A DNA stretch of 64,000 nt. Source: Antarcticibacterium flavum. GTDB lineage: Bacteria; Bacteroidota; Bacteroidia; Flavobacteriales; Flavobacteriaceae. Positions 15,574-23,639 of the stretch are shown here, piece by piece. Below the pieces are notes generated by a model, which was not told where the DNA came from, ran no database searches, and was given only the letters and a program-made list of their open reading frames with translations. Numbering within the stretch: the first letter of the stretch is position 1; each line of letters opens with the position of its first letter. The position numbers and the translations under genes are program-made. The stretch spans positions 4,278,001 through 4,342,000 of the forward strand of contig NZ_CP040812.1 of the NCBI RefSeq assembly GCF_006159205.1, in the 5' to 3' direction.

Positions 15574-15909
15574 TTAACTTATTGTACTAAACCATTTTTG
15601 AAAATTGTTACCTAATAACGGTACTTCCTTTTGTTCCCCCTGTAAAGCAGTAACAAGGCCGTAACCCCACAGGACAAAAATAAAGATCCAGAATGGCCAG
15701 GTGATCAACCAGCTGTCAAAAATACTTACCAATGCCCCCAGGAGGAAATAGGTTATATGAATTCCCAATGCCTGTCTAATGTGAAAACTTGCAAAACTAT
15801 TCTTTGTATCGTTATTTATAAAATAAGCGATAATAGTACCAATGATCGTAAGATAGGCTACTATAGCAGCAGTCTTTCCTTCTTCAGCTGTTGTGTTCAT
15901 CTTTTCCAT
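15574..15909 (-). CDS. DUF4870-like small membrane protein
   Basis: A 111-residue protein with three hydrophobic segments: GKTAAIVAYLTIIGTIIAYF, the region after SFASFHIRQALGIHITYFLL, and WPFWIFIFVLWGYGLV. The FHIRQALG motif between helices 1 and 2 is typical of DUF4870/Tic20-like proteins. No enzymatic motif is present and function is unknown. It lies 21 bases after the dihydroorotase-like gene on the same strand. Confidence 0.78.
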   Translation of the reverse strand: MEKMNTTAEEGKTAAIVAYLTIIGTIIAYFINNDTKNSFASFHIRQALGIHITYFLLGALVSIFDSWLITWPFWIFIFVLWGYGLVTALQGEQKEVPLLGNNFQKWFSTIS

Positions 15910-15930
15910 ATTAAAAGTTGCAAAAGTTAC

Positions 15931-17190
15931 TTATTCCCAAATTTTGAAAGTCTTCCCGCAGATAATTCCGTAGGTCCTGCCTGAAATTTCTTTATCAAGA
16001 AAGATACTATTTTTTGAGGTTGAAAAAATATCTTCTTTTGTGAAGATCCTGTTACCCCCGGGAGTAAACAGCGAAAGGTTCGCGGTCTTTCCCTTAGATA
16101 TTTCAGGCTCCTCTAACCCAAAACGTTTTCTGCCCCGGGTAAGAATTTCAATAGTGTTTTCTAGATTTCCCGTTAAATTTAACAGTGCCCCAAATGCAGT
16201 TTCCAGCCCGGTGGTGCCAAATAGCGCATGTTCAAATTCCACTTTCTTGTGCTCCACATCTATAGGGTTGTGGTCTCCGGTAACCATATCTATGGTACCA
16301 TCTTTAACACCTTTTTGAAGGGCTGCAACATCCTTTTTGTTTCGTAAAGGTGGCAGTACCTTGGCATGGGTGTCGAATTCGTGTAAAAGATCATCGGTAA
16401 AGATCAGGTTATGTATAGCAACGCTACAGGAAACATCCAATCCTTTCTTTTTGGCCTCTTTGATCAATTTAACCGATTTTGCAGTGGAAATAGTAGGTAT
16501 ATGCAATTTACCCCCGGTATATTCCAGTATCGCAAGGTCCCGCGTTATATGCAGCTCTTCTGCAAGGGAGGCAATGCCTTTTAAACCAAGTTGGGTGCTG
16601 TTCCTGTCCTCATTCACCAAACCTTTTCCAGCTATCTCCCTGTCCTGAGGATAGGATTGTACAAGGCCTCCAAAATTTTGTGCATACTGTAGGGCTAATT
16701 TAAGTAGGTTGGGATTGCTTATTGGCCTCTTATAATCTCCAAAAGCTACTGCACCTGCCTGTTTCATATCATACAATTCTGCCAGGTCTTTTCCCTGCGC
16801 TTTTACCGTAAGCGCCCCTGTTGGGTACAATTTCACAGGATGTCCATTTGCTTTTGATAATACAGAGGTGACACTACTATTATCATCTATCACAGGATTG
16901 GTGGCAGGGTTAAGAAGGATGGTTGTAAAGCCACTTCTTGCAGCCGTTTCCAACCCGTTTAAAATAGTTTCCCTTTCTTCATATCCCGGTTCTCCAAAGC
17001 TTACACTACTGTCAAACCATCCCCGGGAAACGTGAAGATCTTTAATGTTTATTTCCTTATCGGCCTTGGTTACTTCCAGGGAACCACCTATATCCTCAAT
17101 TTTGCCATTATTAATAAAAATGTCGACTTTCTTAAGATGATAAGAAGAAGTGGGATCAATAATTTTAACCGATTTAAGAAGTACCTTCAT
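15931..17190 (-). CDS. Dihydroorotase-like amidohydrolase, probably catalytically degenerate
   Basis: A 419-residue protein with the full dihydroorotase layout, but the metal site is damaged. The family motif DxHxHxR near residue 60 reads FDSSVSFGEPGYEERET, so both histidines are serine (62, 64) and the substrate arginine is glycine (66). The usual AHCED reads QSYPQD. LHIPTIST and VTGDHNPI retain one His and one Asp of the later ligands. A true PyrC should therefore exist elsewhere in the genome. It may be a non-catalytic partner, such as the inactive DHOase-like subunits seen with aspartate transcarbamoylase, or a paralogue with another role. It overlaps the BatA-like gene by 4 bases. Confidence 0.85.
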   Translation of the reverse strand: MKVLLKSVKIIDPTSSYHLKKVDIFINNGKIEDIGGSLEVTKADKEINIKDLHVSRGWFDSSVSFGEPGYEERETILNGLETAARSGFTTILLNPATNPVIDDNSSVTSVLSKANGHPVKLYPTGALTVKAQGKDLAELYDMKQAGAVAFGDYKRPISNPNLLKLALQYAQNFGGLVQSYPQDREIAGKGLVNEDRNSTQLGLKGIASLAEELHITRDLAILEYTGGKLHIPTISTAKSVKLIKEAKKKGLDVSCSVAIHNLIFTDDLLHEFDTHAKVLPPLRNKKDVAALQKGVKDGTIDMVTGDHNPIDVEHKKVEFEHALFGTTGLETAFGALLNLTGNLENTIEILTRGRKRFGLEEPEISKGKTANLSLFTPGGNRIFTKEDIFSTSKNSIFLDKEISGRTYGIICGKTFKIWE

Positions 17191-19100
17191 TTAAGATATT
17201 TTAGAAGTATCGTTTCTATTAGTAAGAACAACAATGCAAAAGTAACAAACCATTTCCAAAGAGAATCAATTTCCCTGCTAAAGCCAGGCGAAGAAAAGAA
17301 TTCTTGTAACCCATCAACCTGCTCTATATTATTAGCAGTTGGTATGGAAGAATAGTCTATTATCGCCTGTTCTCCTGGAACATTATAGCTTATGCTCATT
17401 ACTTCTTCTTCCCCGTTCAAGGCTTTATAATTACCGGGTTGAGCAGGGAGTTCATTTGTAACAATCTCTACCTTACTGGAAAAACTTTGTTGCTGGGGTA
17501 TGAAACTGGAATTTGGCCCGGCAATACTAAGGATCCTGTCACCTTGTAATTGCACAGGGACTTCTATCCTGGAAGTTTTTGATAAAAGATAATACAGTTG
17601 CGGCGTCTTAAGTGCTGTTACAGCCATATTATAGAAGGTAGGAACTATAAGCGGGGATTGTTTAAAGTTGGAATTTTGGGAATTAAGTGCAGCAGTAAAA
17701 AGAAAATTTCCAGAAGCCTCCAGTAGAAAAGGAACACTATTCTCATAGCTTAACAATGCTCCCTGCCTGCTGCCGGGATCATAATATGACTGCACCCTCG
17801 GATATTCGAAATTTGAAATTTCCTCTTCAAAAACATCAGTAAAAACCGGGTGCTGAAATGTGATTTGAGAAACAAGCTTTTCATCCTTGCGTAATGCGCT
17901 GTTAACGTTAAAGCCAATTTGTCTAAGAAAATTTTGAAGACCTGTTGGCAATTCTTCCTCTGGAGGAATTACGATAAAAACTATATCTCTTCCTGCCAGC
18001 TCCTCCAGGGTAGAAAGCAGAGAAGGAGGGAGGTCTTTAAGTTCATTCAGTATAATAACGTCTGCTCCCGTTATGTCCCCATAATTTATTGCGGTTGCAG
18101 GCATAGCGGTTAGAATAAATTCATTTGGATTAAAGATCCTTTGGAGAAAGTCGTCCTGTGCCTGGTTTATAGAGGCAATTTTGATTGGCCGGGGAGGGTT
18201 AATGCTAAAATATTTAATATTATCAAATTGCAGCCCGTTATCGGCTATTTCAATTCTTCCGTCAAGGGCAGCTATGTTTTCCAGTGGGAATTCTATTTCA
18301 GGATTTTCACCTTCATTAAAATCGGCATTATTCTTACCCAGCAGTTTTTCATCTGTATAAAGGGAAACAGGAATATTCCCGGGATTTTGACCCTGGAAAC
18401 TTAAAAGTACCCTGAGCACAGAGGAGGTTGGACCGGTTTCGAGGTAAAGAGAATCTATGCTGATATTATTGTTGTTTTGCGGTGTTGTTTTATAAGTATA
18501 CAGCGTGATATCGCCCGGAATACTATTGGCGGGGATCTCGAGATTTTTTTGGAAGTCGGAGATTATAAGAAGCTTTTTATTGGCTTGAGATCTTTGACTG
18601 AAGCGGTTGCGGGCTCTTAGAATGATATCGTCTATAGTAAGATCATTGGCAGTGTAGTTTATATTCTGAATATCATTTTTTGAAGCGATTGGAAATTCTT
18701 CATTGTTTGTGAGCAGGGAAACTTCCCTATCTTCTGGCAGGTTTTCCAAAAGTTCCTGTTTACTTCTATCCAGCAGCTTTCCGCGTGGGCCTGGTGCCTG
18801 CATGCTATAAGAATTATCAAGGTAGATAAAGGTTTCCACTTCTCCCGAAAGGTCTGCTTCAGCCGGGAAATAGGGCCTGGAAAATGCGAAAATAATACAG
18901 GCCAAAAGTAAAAGTCTGGAAGCCAGGACCAGCCATTTCTTCAACCGTGAACTTTTGCGGGTTTGGCGGGTAAGGCGTTTTAGGAATTTTACGTTGGTAA
19001 AACTTTCCTTTTTAAATTTTCGTAGTTGGAAAAGGTGAACAATTACAGGGATAATCAATAAGAAGAGGGCATAGAGTACTTCGGGATGATTAAACTGCAT
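17187..19100 (-). CDS. BatA-domain / VWA-like membrane protein
   Basis: A 637-residue protein. The N-terminus HPEVLYALFLLIIPVIVHLF with LRKFKKESFTNVKFLKRL is the BatA aerotolerance-regulator domain, with a second helix near residue 60 (WLVLASRLLLLACIIFAFS). A von Willebrand A-like region follows (ETFIYLDNSYSMQAPGPRG, with the MIDAS-like DNSYS). A large periplasmic beta-rich part precedes a C-terminal helix. Bat proteins are linked to stress tolerance and to MoxR-type chaperones, but no moxR is adjacent. It heads an operon with the dihydroorotase-like, DUF4870 and esterase genes. Confidence 0.83.
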   Translation of the reverse strand: MQFNHPEVLYALFLLIIPVIVHLFQLRKFKKESFTNVKFLKRLTRQTRKSSRLKKWLVLASRLLLLACIIFAFSRPYFPAEADLSGEVETFIYLDNSYSMQAPGPRGKLLDRSKQELLENLPEDREVSLLTNNEEFPIASKNDIQNINYTANDLTIDDIILRARNRFSQRSQANKKLLIISDFQKNLEIPANSIPGDITLYTYKTTPQNNNNISIDSLYLETGPTSSVLRVLLSFQGQNPGNIPVSLYTDEKLLGKNNADFNEGENPEIEFPLENIAALDGRIEIADNGLQFDNIKYFSINPPRPIKIASINQAQDDFLQRIFNPNEFILTAMPATAINYGDITGADVIILNELKDLPPSLLSTLEELAGRDIVFIVIPPEEELPTGLQNFLRQIGFNVNSALRKDEKLVSQITFQHPVFTDVFEEEISNFEYPRVQSYYDPGSRQGALLSYENSVPFLLEASGNFLFTAALNSQNSNFKQSPLIVPTFYNMAVTALKTPQLYYLLSKTSRIEVPVQLQGDRILSIAGPNSSFIPQQQSFSSKVEIVTNELPAQPGNYKALNGEEEVMSISYNVPGEQAIIDYSSIPTANNIEQVDGLQEFFSSPGFSREIDSLWKWFVTFALLFLLIETILLKYLK

Positions 19101-19156
19101 ATGGTAATTGTTATAACCAAAGATAAAAAAAGCAGCAAGAAAAGCGCGATTCTTTT

Positions 19157-20362
19157 TTAAATACGCTGTATGCTAAAACTAAAGGTGCTTCCTTCCCCGG
19201 GTGTAGACGAAACCTCAATCCTTCCTCCTAAACTTGTAACCAGCTTTTTTACTGTAGCAAGGCCAATTCCACTGCCTGGATTGCCCTGCCTGTCGTTTGT
19301 GTCAAGGGTGGTGAATAATTCAAAAATGCGAGAGGTTTCTTCTTCTGGAAAACCTTCCCCATTATCCTTTATCCAAAAGCGGTAGAAATGTTCCTCCTCC
19401 TTAAAGTCGATGGAGATTCTCCTTACAGGTTTCTTATTGTATTTTAGACCGTTGCTTATGAGATTAAGGAAGATTTGGGTAAGTGCAGCTTTGTTCACGT
19501 GGTGTAGAGTAGCCTCCTCTGGATATTCGATAATTACATCATCTGTTACATCATATAGCTTGGCTATTCCCTGCAGTAATTGATGCAGGTCCACATTTTC
19601 ATAATCTTTCTCAAGAATGTGTTCACTGCGATAAAAACTTAAGATCCCGTCAACATAATTACGCAGGGAGTAAGAAGATTCTGAAAGATAATCCAGGTAT
19701 TGCACTGTCTCTTCATTAAAATTATCCTTATTCTCCTCCTTCAAAAGCTCGGTAAGGGAAATAATATTGGCCAGGGGGGATTTCAGGTCATGAGAGACCA
19801 GGCTGGCAAATTTCTCAAGTTCCTGATATTTCTGTCTTAATTGATCCTGGATAAGTTGAAATTGCTGATTTTGTTTTCCAAATTCGAGTAATTTCATCGC
19901 CTGAGCCGAAAGGGCTTTAAGACCCTTCACCTGGACATTTTCCAGGCGACGCTCCTCTGTATCAAGAATATTTAATGCCCCAAGGGTGTATCCCTGTTGA
20001 TCCTGAAGAAGCACGGCAGCATAAAACCTGAAATCCTTTTTAAACCATTTTTTAGCCTCCTCAAAGATCTCTTTATTTTCACCGTAACAAATTTCAAAAT
20101 AATCTTTTCCCGCCAGGTATGCAGTTTCAGTAAAACTTTTATTTCTTGGCAGCTTTGTAAGTTCTACTCCTAGCTTTGCTTTTAAGCAAATCTCTGTAGG
20201 TTCAAGAATACTTATATAGGCTACAGGAACTTTACATATTAAGGAAGTTAGAAAGACAATTTGATCAAGGCCTTGATCTGGTTGAGAAGAGGTGGTGTCT
20301 ATATTGTAATCTTTAATAATAGTCGCCCTGATCTTCTCATTTGAAGCATAATTTTTTTCCAT
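19157..20362 (-). CDS. GAF-domain sensor histidine kinase
   Basis: 401 residues: N-terminal GAF (about 25-155, with VAYISILEPTEICLKAKLGV), a coiled linker, then HisKA with phospho-acceptor His191 (FASLVSHDLKSPLANI), an N box (NLISNGLKYN), G1 (IKDNGEGFPEEE), and G2 (GNPGSGIGLATVKKLV). No membrane helix, so it is cytoplasmic. It is a paralogue of the next kinase upstream, 74 bases away. No response regulator lies nearby, so the pair is orphan. The ligand of the GAF domain is unknown. Confidence 0.9.
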   Translation of the reverse strand: MEKNYASNEKIRATIIKDYNIDTTSSQPDQGLDQIVFLTSLICKVPVAYISILEPTEICLKAKLGVELTKLPRNKSFTETAYLAGKDYFEICYGENKEIFEEAKKWFKKDFRFYAAVLLQDQQGYTLGALNILDTEERRLENVQVKGLKALSAQAMKLLEFGKQNQQFQLIQDQLRQKYQELEKFASLVSHDLKSPLANIISLTELLKEENKDNFNEETVQYLDYLSESSYSLRNYVDGILSFYRSEHILEKDYENVDLHQLLQGIAKLYDVTDDVIIEYPEEATLHHVNKAALTQIFLNLISNGLKYNKKPVRRISIDFKEEEHFYRFWIKDNGEGFPEEETSRIFELFTTLDTNDRQGNPGSGIGLATVKKLVTSLGGRIEVSSTPGEGSTFSFSIQRI

Positions 20363-20436
20363 GTAGTGTTAACTTCTAATGCTAATTTAACAAATTAAGC
20401 TATAGGAAATTAAAATAATAACCACAATTGTTAATG

Positions 20437-21672
20437 TTATAATACGCGCTTCACTGAAAATTCTATGGTTGTTCCTTTTTTAACCTTTGATTTTACATTA
20501 ATTGCTCCATCAAGAGAAAGGATCAACTTCTTCACCGTTGATAAACCTATACCATTTCCCCTGTTGCCACTCCTGTCAGATTCTGCCAGAACCGTAAACA
20601 GTTCAAAGATCTCTTCCTGTTTGTCCTGCGGGATTCCTATTCCATTGTCTTCAACAGCGAAATAATAAAAATCCTTATCTTCCCTAAAATGAATGTTTAT
20701 TACTATTTTTTCTGTAGAAGTATATTTTAGGCTATTCCCAATAAGATTAAGGAAAATTTGCTCAAGTGCAGTCCTGTTTCCATGAATGATCTTGTTATCT
20801 TCAGGCAGGTTTATCACACAATCATAGTCTATATTTAAAAGATCAATGATCCCTTCGAGCAGGTCATGTATATCAAATTCTTCACAATTACGGGCAGTGA
20901 GGGTATCACTCTCATAATGTTCCAGGATCCCCTGTATATAATTACTTAACTTGAAGGAAGATTGCTTTAAGTAATGGAGATATTCCTTTCCCTGCAGGTC
21001 CAGTTGGTCGCCATATTTGGCCCTTAAAAGATCTGAAGTTATTATGATGTTGGCAAGGGGCATTTTCATATCATGGGCAACTGTTCCCGCAAAATCCTTA
21101 AGCTGGGTATTACGAACATTCAACTGTTCCCTTACCTGCTGGAGATGCAGGTTTTGGCGTCTAAGCTCAAAAAGGTTTTCTACCTGCTTTGCCAATGCTT
21201 TTAAAGCTTCTTTTTGGCCATCATCAAGGGTCCTTGGTTCTGTATCCAGGACACAGAGAGTTCCCATTGCAGCACCATTCGGAGCTTTTAAAGGCATTCC
21301 TGCATAAAAAAGGATGGGAGGTTGGCCCGTAGTAAAGGGATTTTCAGCAAACCTCATATCTTTCCTTGTGTCGCGCACCTCCATTAAATTACCAGGTTCA
21401 AGAATAGCATGGGTGCAGTGGGAAATATCCCTGTCTATTTCACTAACGTTTGTCCCGGTTGCCGATTTCATCCATTGTTTATCCTGCCCAATGATGGTAA
21501 TAAGCGAAACCGGGGTTTTACAAATGAAAGAGGCAAGTTTTGTTATATTATCAAAATTATCCTCTGGAGTTACAGGATACAGTTGTAACTCATCAAGGGT
21601 TTGTAATCGCAAACTCTCATTTTCAGGGATATCTATTTTGATCTTGGGAGTAGAGCTGGTTTTAATTGTCAT
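20437..21672 (-). CDS. GAF-domain sensor histidine kinase (paralogue)
   Basis: 411 residues from ATG 21672 (an upstream in-frame start at 21705 adds 11 residues). GAF domain about 25-175 with SLITIIGQDKQWMKSATG, SHCTHAI and FYAGMPLKAPNGAAMGTLCV, a subtype resembling GAF domains next to histidine kinases in phytochrome-like proteins, but without an obvious chromophore cysteine context. HisKA His200 (FAGTVAHDMKMPLANI), N box (NLIGNSLKY), G1 (VEDNGIGIPQDK), G2 (GNRGNGIGLSTVKKLI). It is the likely older or longer paralogue of the adjacent kinase; both are transcribed toward the BatA-like operon. Confidence 0.9.
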   Translation of the reverse strand: MTIKTSSTPKIKIDIPENESLRLQTLDELQLYPVTPEDNFDNITKLASFICKTPVSLITIIGQDKQWMKSATGTNVSEIDRDISHCTHAILEPGNLMEVRDTRKDMRFAENPFTTGQPPILFYAGMPLKAPNGAAMGTLCVLDTEPRTLDDGQKEALKALAKQVENLFELRRQNLHLQQVREQLNVRNTQLKDFAGTVAHDMKMPLANIIITSDLLRAKYGDQLDLQGKEYLHYLKQSSFKLSNYIQGILEHYESDTLTARNCEEFDIHDLLEGIIDLLNIDYDCVINLPEDNKIIHGNRTALEQIFLNLIGNSLKYTSTEKIVINIHFREDKDFYYFAVEDNGIGIPQDKQEEIFELFTVLAESDRSGNRGNGIGLSTVKKLILSLDGAINVKSKVKKGTTIEFSVKRVL

Positions 21673-21900
21673 AAAAAGTATTGTGTTCCACTCAAAGTTA
21701 CGCAAATTCCTTTAATAAAGTTAAGAATTTGTTAAGGAGATAATGAAGAGTGGGCTCTAAACTTCAATTTATAAGGGGATTGTGTGGAATGTGACAGGAG
21801 ACTGCAGTATATTTTTGTAAAAGAAATCTTAATTTCTCTAGATAAAGTATATGAAGTAAAACTAAATTTTTATTTGTTAATCTTTCGACCAGGCTAGGAG

Positions 21901-21908
21901 TACATTTG
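21901..21908 (+). promoter_or_regulatory. -7 element (TACATTTG) for the 51-residue membrane protein
   Basis: TACATTTG matches TAnnTTTG and lies 38 bases before the ATG at 21947. A TTTG at 21873-21876 lies 24 bases upstream, slightly wider than the preferred spacing. Confidence 0.5.
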
Positions 21909-21946
21909 GCTTTACAAACCAATTGAAATCAATTACTTCAAAAATA

Positions 21947-22102
21947 ATGATGAACCTCCCATTTCGCAGTGTAAGGACAATTTTACAAGAAAACCTTCCT
22001 ACTGTATTTCTACTGCTAGTCCTTTTAGTATTTCTTGGTTTCTTTTTATGGCTCGAACTTGAAATAGGTTTATTCAGCAATATTTGGAACTCCTATTTTT
22101 AA
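21947..22102 (+). CDS. 51-residue single-pass membrane microprotein
   Basis: The frame MMNLPFRSVRTILQEN is followed by a strong membrane helix (TVFLLLVLLVFLGFFLWL), then ELEIGLFSNIWNSYF and TAA at 22100-22102. It is too short for ordinary gene finders, but it has a TAnnTTTG element 38 bases upstream and a classic N-in tail-anchored look. No family is recognised. The opposite-strand frame over the same bases lacks such features. Function unknown. Confidence 0.6.
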   Translation: MMNLPFRSVRTILQENLPTVFLLLVLLVFLGFFLWLELEIGLFSNIWNSYF

Positions 22103-22154
22103 AAGATTTTTATCTCGGGGAGGAGTTATTGTGAAAGATAGAAAGCATCAATAA

Positions 22155-22919
22155 TCAATATTTTTCAAAAACCCCAAGACCAAAAAGAGCAAAATCATAT
22201 TTGACCGGATCCAAGGGATCCAGTTTTCTAAGGGATACATCAAGCTCCTTTAGTGCCCGGGCATCATTTTGTTTCCTTTTTAGCAAGCCCAGTTTGCGGG
22301 CTGTATTTCCCGAATGAACATCCAGGGGGCAGGAGAGTTGTGAAGGGTTTAAACGCTGCCATAGGCCAAAATCCACACCGGTTGCATCATTTCTTATCAT
22401 CCATCTTAAGAACATATTTATACGCTTTGCAGCTGAGTTTCGTGCAGGGTCGCTAACATGCTTCTGCGTCCTGCTCAAATGAGGCAGTTCAAAAAATACC
22501 TTCTTGAATTCATGAATCGCAGGCTGTAAGGAATCTTTCATAGCATATTTTGTGAAGATCCCTTCAAGCCCATTATGGTGGAGATAGATATTCCTTAAAG
22601 ATGTGATAAAATATTGTAGATCGGCTGCGTTGAAAGTCCTGTGAACAAACCCCTCAAGGGCAATTAGATCCTTTTCTTCGTGATTAATTATAAAATCATA
22701 TGGAGAATCCCACAGCAATTCCATAAGACGGCGGGAATTATTCAAAATACTTTTCCTGTTCCCCCAGGCGATGGTAGCAGTTAAAAACCCTGCAATTTCA
22801 ATATCTTCTTTCTTTGTATATCGGTGGGGAATACAAATAGGGTCTGTCTCAATGAATTGAGGGGTGTTGTATTGTTCAACCTTATAATCGAGGAAAGATT
22901 TAATTTCTGCCTTCTCCAA
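22155..22919 (-). CDS. TIGR02757 family protein (DUF2400)
   Basis: A 254-residue conserved protein. Characteristic stretches are TDPICIPHRYTKKEDIEIAG, TATIAWGNRKSILNNSRRLM, KRINMFLRWMIRNDATGVDF and LDVHSGNTARKLGLLKRKQN. The KRxxMFLRWMxR and PLDVHxGxxAR patterns define the TIGR02757 family, whose structure resembles HhH-GPD DNA glycosylases; an enzymatic role has not been proven. It lies 11 bases after the LolD-like gene on the same strand. Confidence 0.88.
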   Translation of the reverse strand: MEKAEIKSFLDYKVEQYNTPQFIETDPICIPHRYTKKEDIEIAGFLTATIAWGNRKSILNNSRRLMELLWDSPYDFIINHEEKDLIALEGFVHRTFNAADLQYFITSLRNIYLHHNGLEGIFTKYAMKDSLQPAIHEFKKVFFELPHLSRTQKHVSDPARNSAAKRINMFLRWMIRNDATGVDFGLWQRLNPSQLSCPLDVHSGNTARKLGLLKRKQNDARALKELDVSLRKLDPLDPVKYDFALFGLGVFEKY

Positions 22920-22930
22920 ATTTTAAACTT

Positions 22931-23590
22931 CTAAATGATCTCCCCGTCTACCATGGTGAGTTTCCTGTCTGCCATGTTTGCCAGCTCTTCATTATGGGTT
23001 ACTATTACAAATGTTTGCTGAAATTCTTCCCGTAACCTGAAGAAAAGTTTGTGAAGATTTTCTGCCGACTCACTATCCAGATTACCCGAAGGTTCATCGG
23101 CAAAAATAACGGCGGGATTATTAATAAGGGAACGCGCTACCGCGATCCTTTGTTGCTCCCCACCACTTAATTCGGCAGGTTTGTGCTGTGCTCTTTGCTG
23201 TAGTCCCAGGAACTCCAGTAATTCCATCGCTCTTTTTTCAGCCTGTGCTTTGGGCGTGTTTTTTATAAATGCGGGAATACAGATATTTTCCAGGGCTGTA
23301 AATTCGGGCAGTAGCTGGTGAAACTGGAAAATAAAGCCTATTTGCTCATTTCTGAATTTCGATAATTTCTTGGGGCTTTGAGAATAAATATCTATCCCGT
23401 TAATTCGCAGTATGCTATCTTTATTCTGCTCTGGTAAATCCAGGGTACCAAGGATTTGCAACAAAGTTGTTTTTCCTGCTCCAGAGGCGCCTACAATAGA
23501 AACAATTTCACTTTTCCTTATATGTAGATTTACTCCTTTTAATACGTGCAGGTCACCGTAATACTTATGAATATTTTTTGCCTCGATCAT
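22931..23590 (-). CDS. ABC transporter ATP-binding protein (LolD/MacB-like)
   Basis: A 219-residue ATPase with Walker [14 protein letters not shown] loop [17 protein letters not shown], signature [13 protein letters not shown], Walker [13 protein letters not shown] and the H-loop VTHNEELA. The [15 protein letters not shown] segment is typical of LolD, which powers lipoprotein release from the inner membrane. The permease partner (LolC/E-like) is not in this neighbourhood; in flavobacteria the LolD gene is often separate from it. LolD is inferred rather than MacB. Confidence 0.85.
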   Translation of the reverse strand: MIEAKNIHKYYGDLHVLKGVNLHIRKSEIVSIVGASGAGKTTLLQILGTLDLPEQNKDSILRINGIDIYSQSPKKLSKFRNEQIGFIFQFHQLLPEFTALENICIPAFIKNTPKAQAEKRAMELLEFLGLQQRAQHKPAELSGGEQQRIAVARSLINNPAVIFADEPSGNLDSESAENLHKLFFRLREEFQQTFVIVTHNEELANMADRKLTMVDGEII

Positions 23591-23639
23591 TTAAATTGAG
23601 TTAGGGTGGTGAAATTAATTATATCTTTTAAAACAGTCC

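Noticed and set aside
21877..22080. Minus-strand 67-residue frame
   Set aside because: It is the shadow of the plus-strand membrane microprotein and has no signal, domain or promoter.
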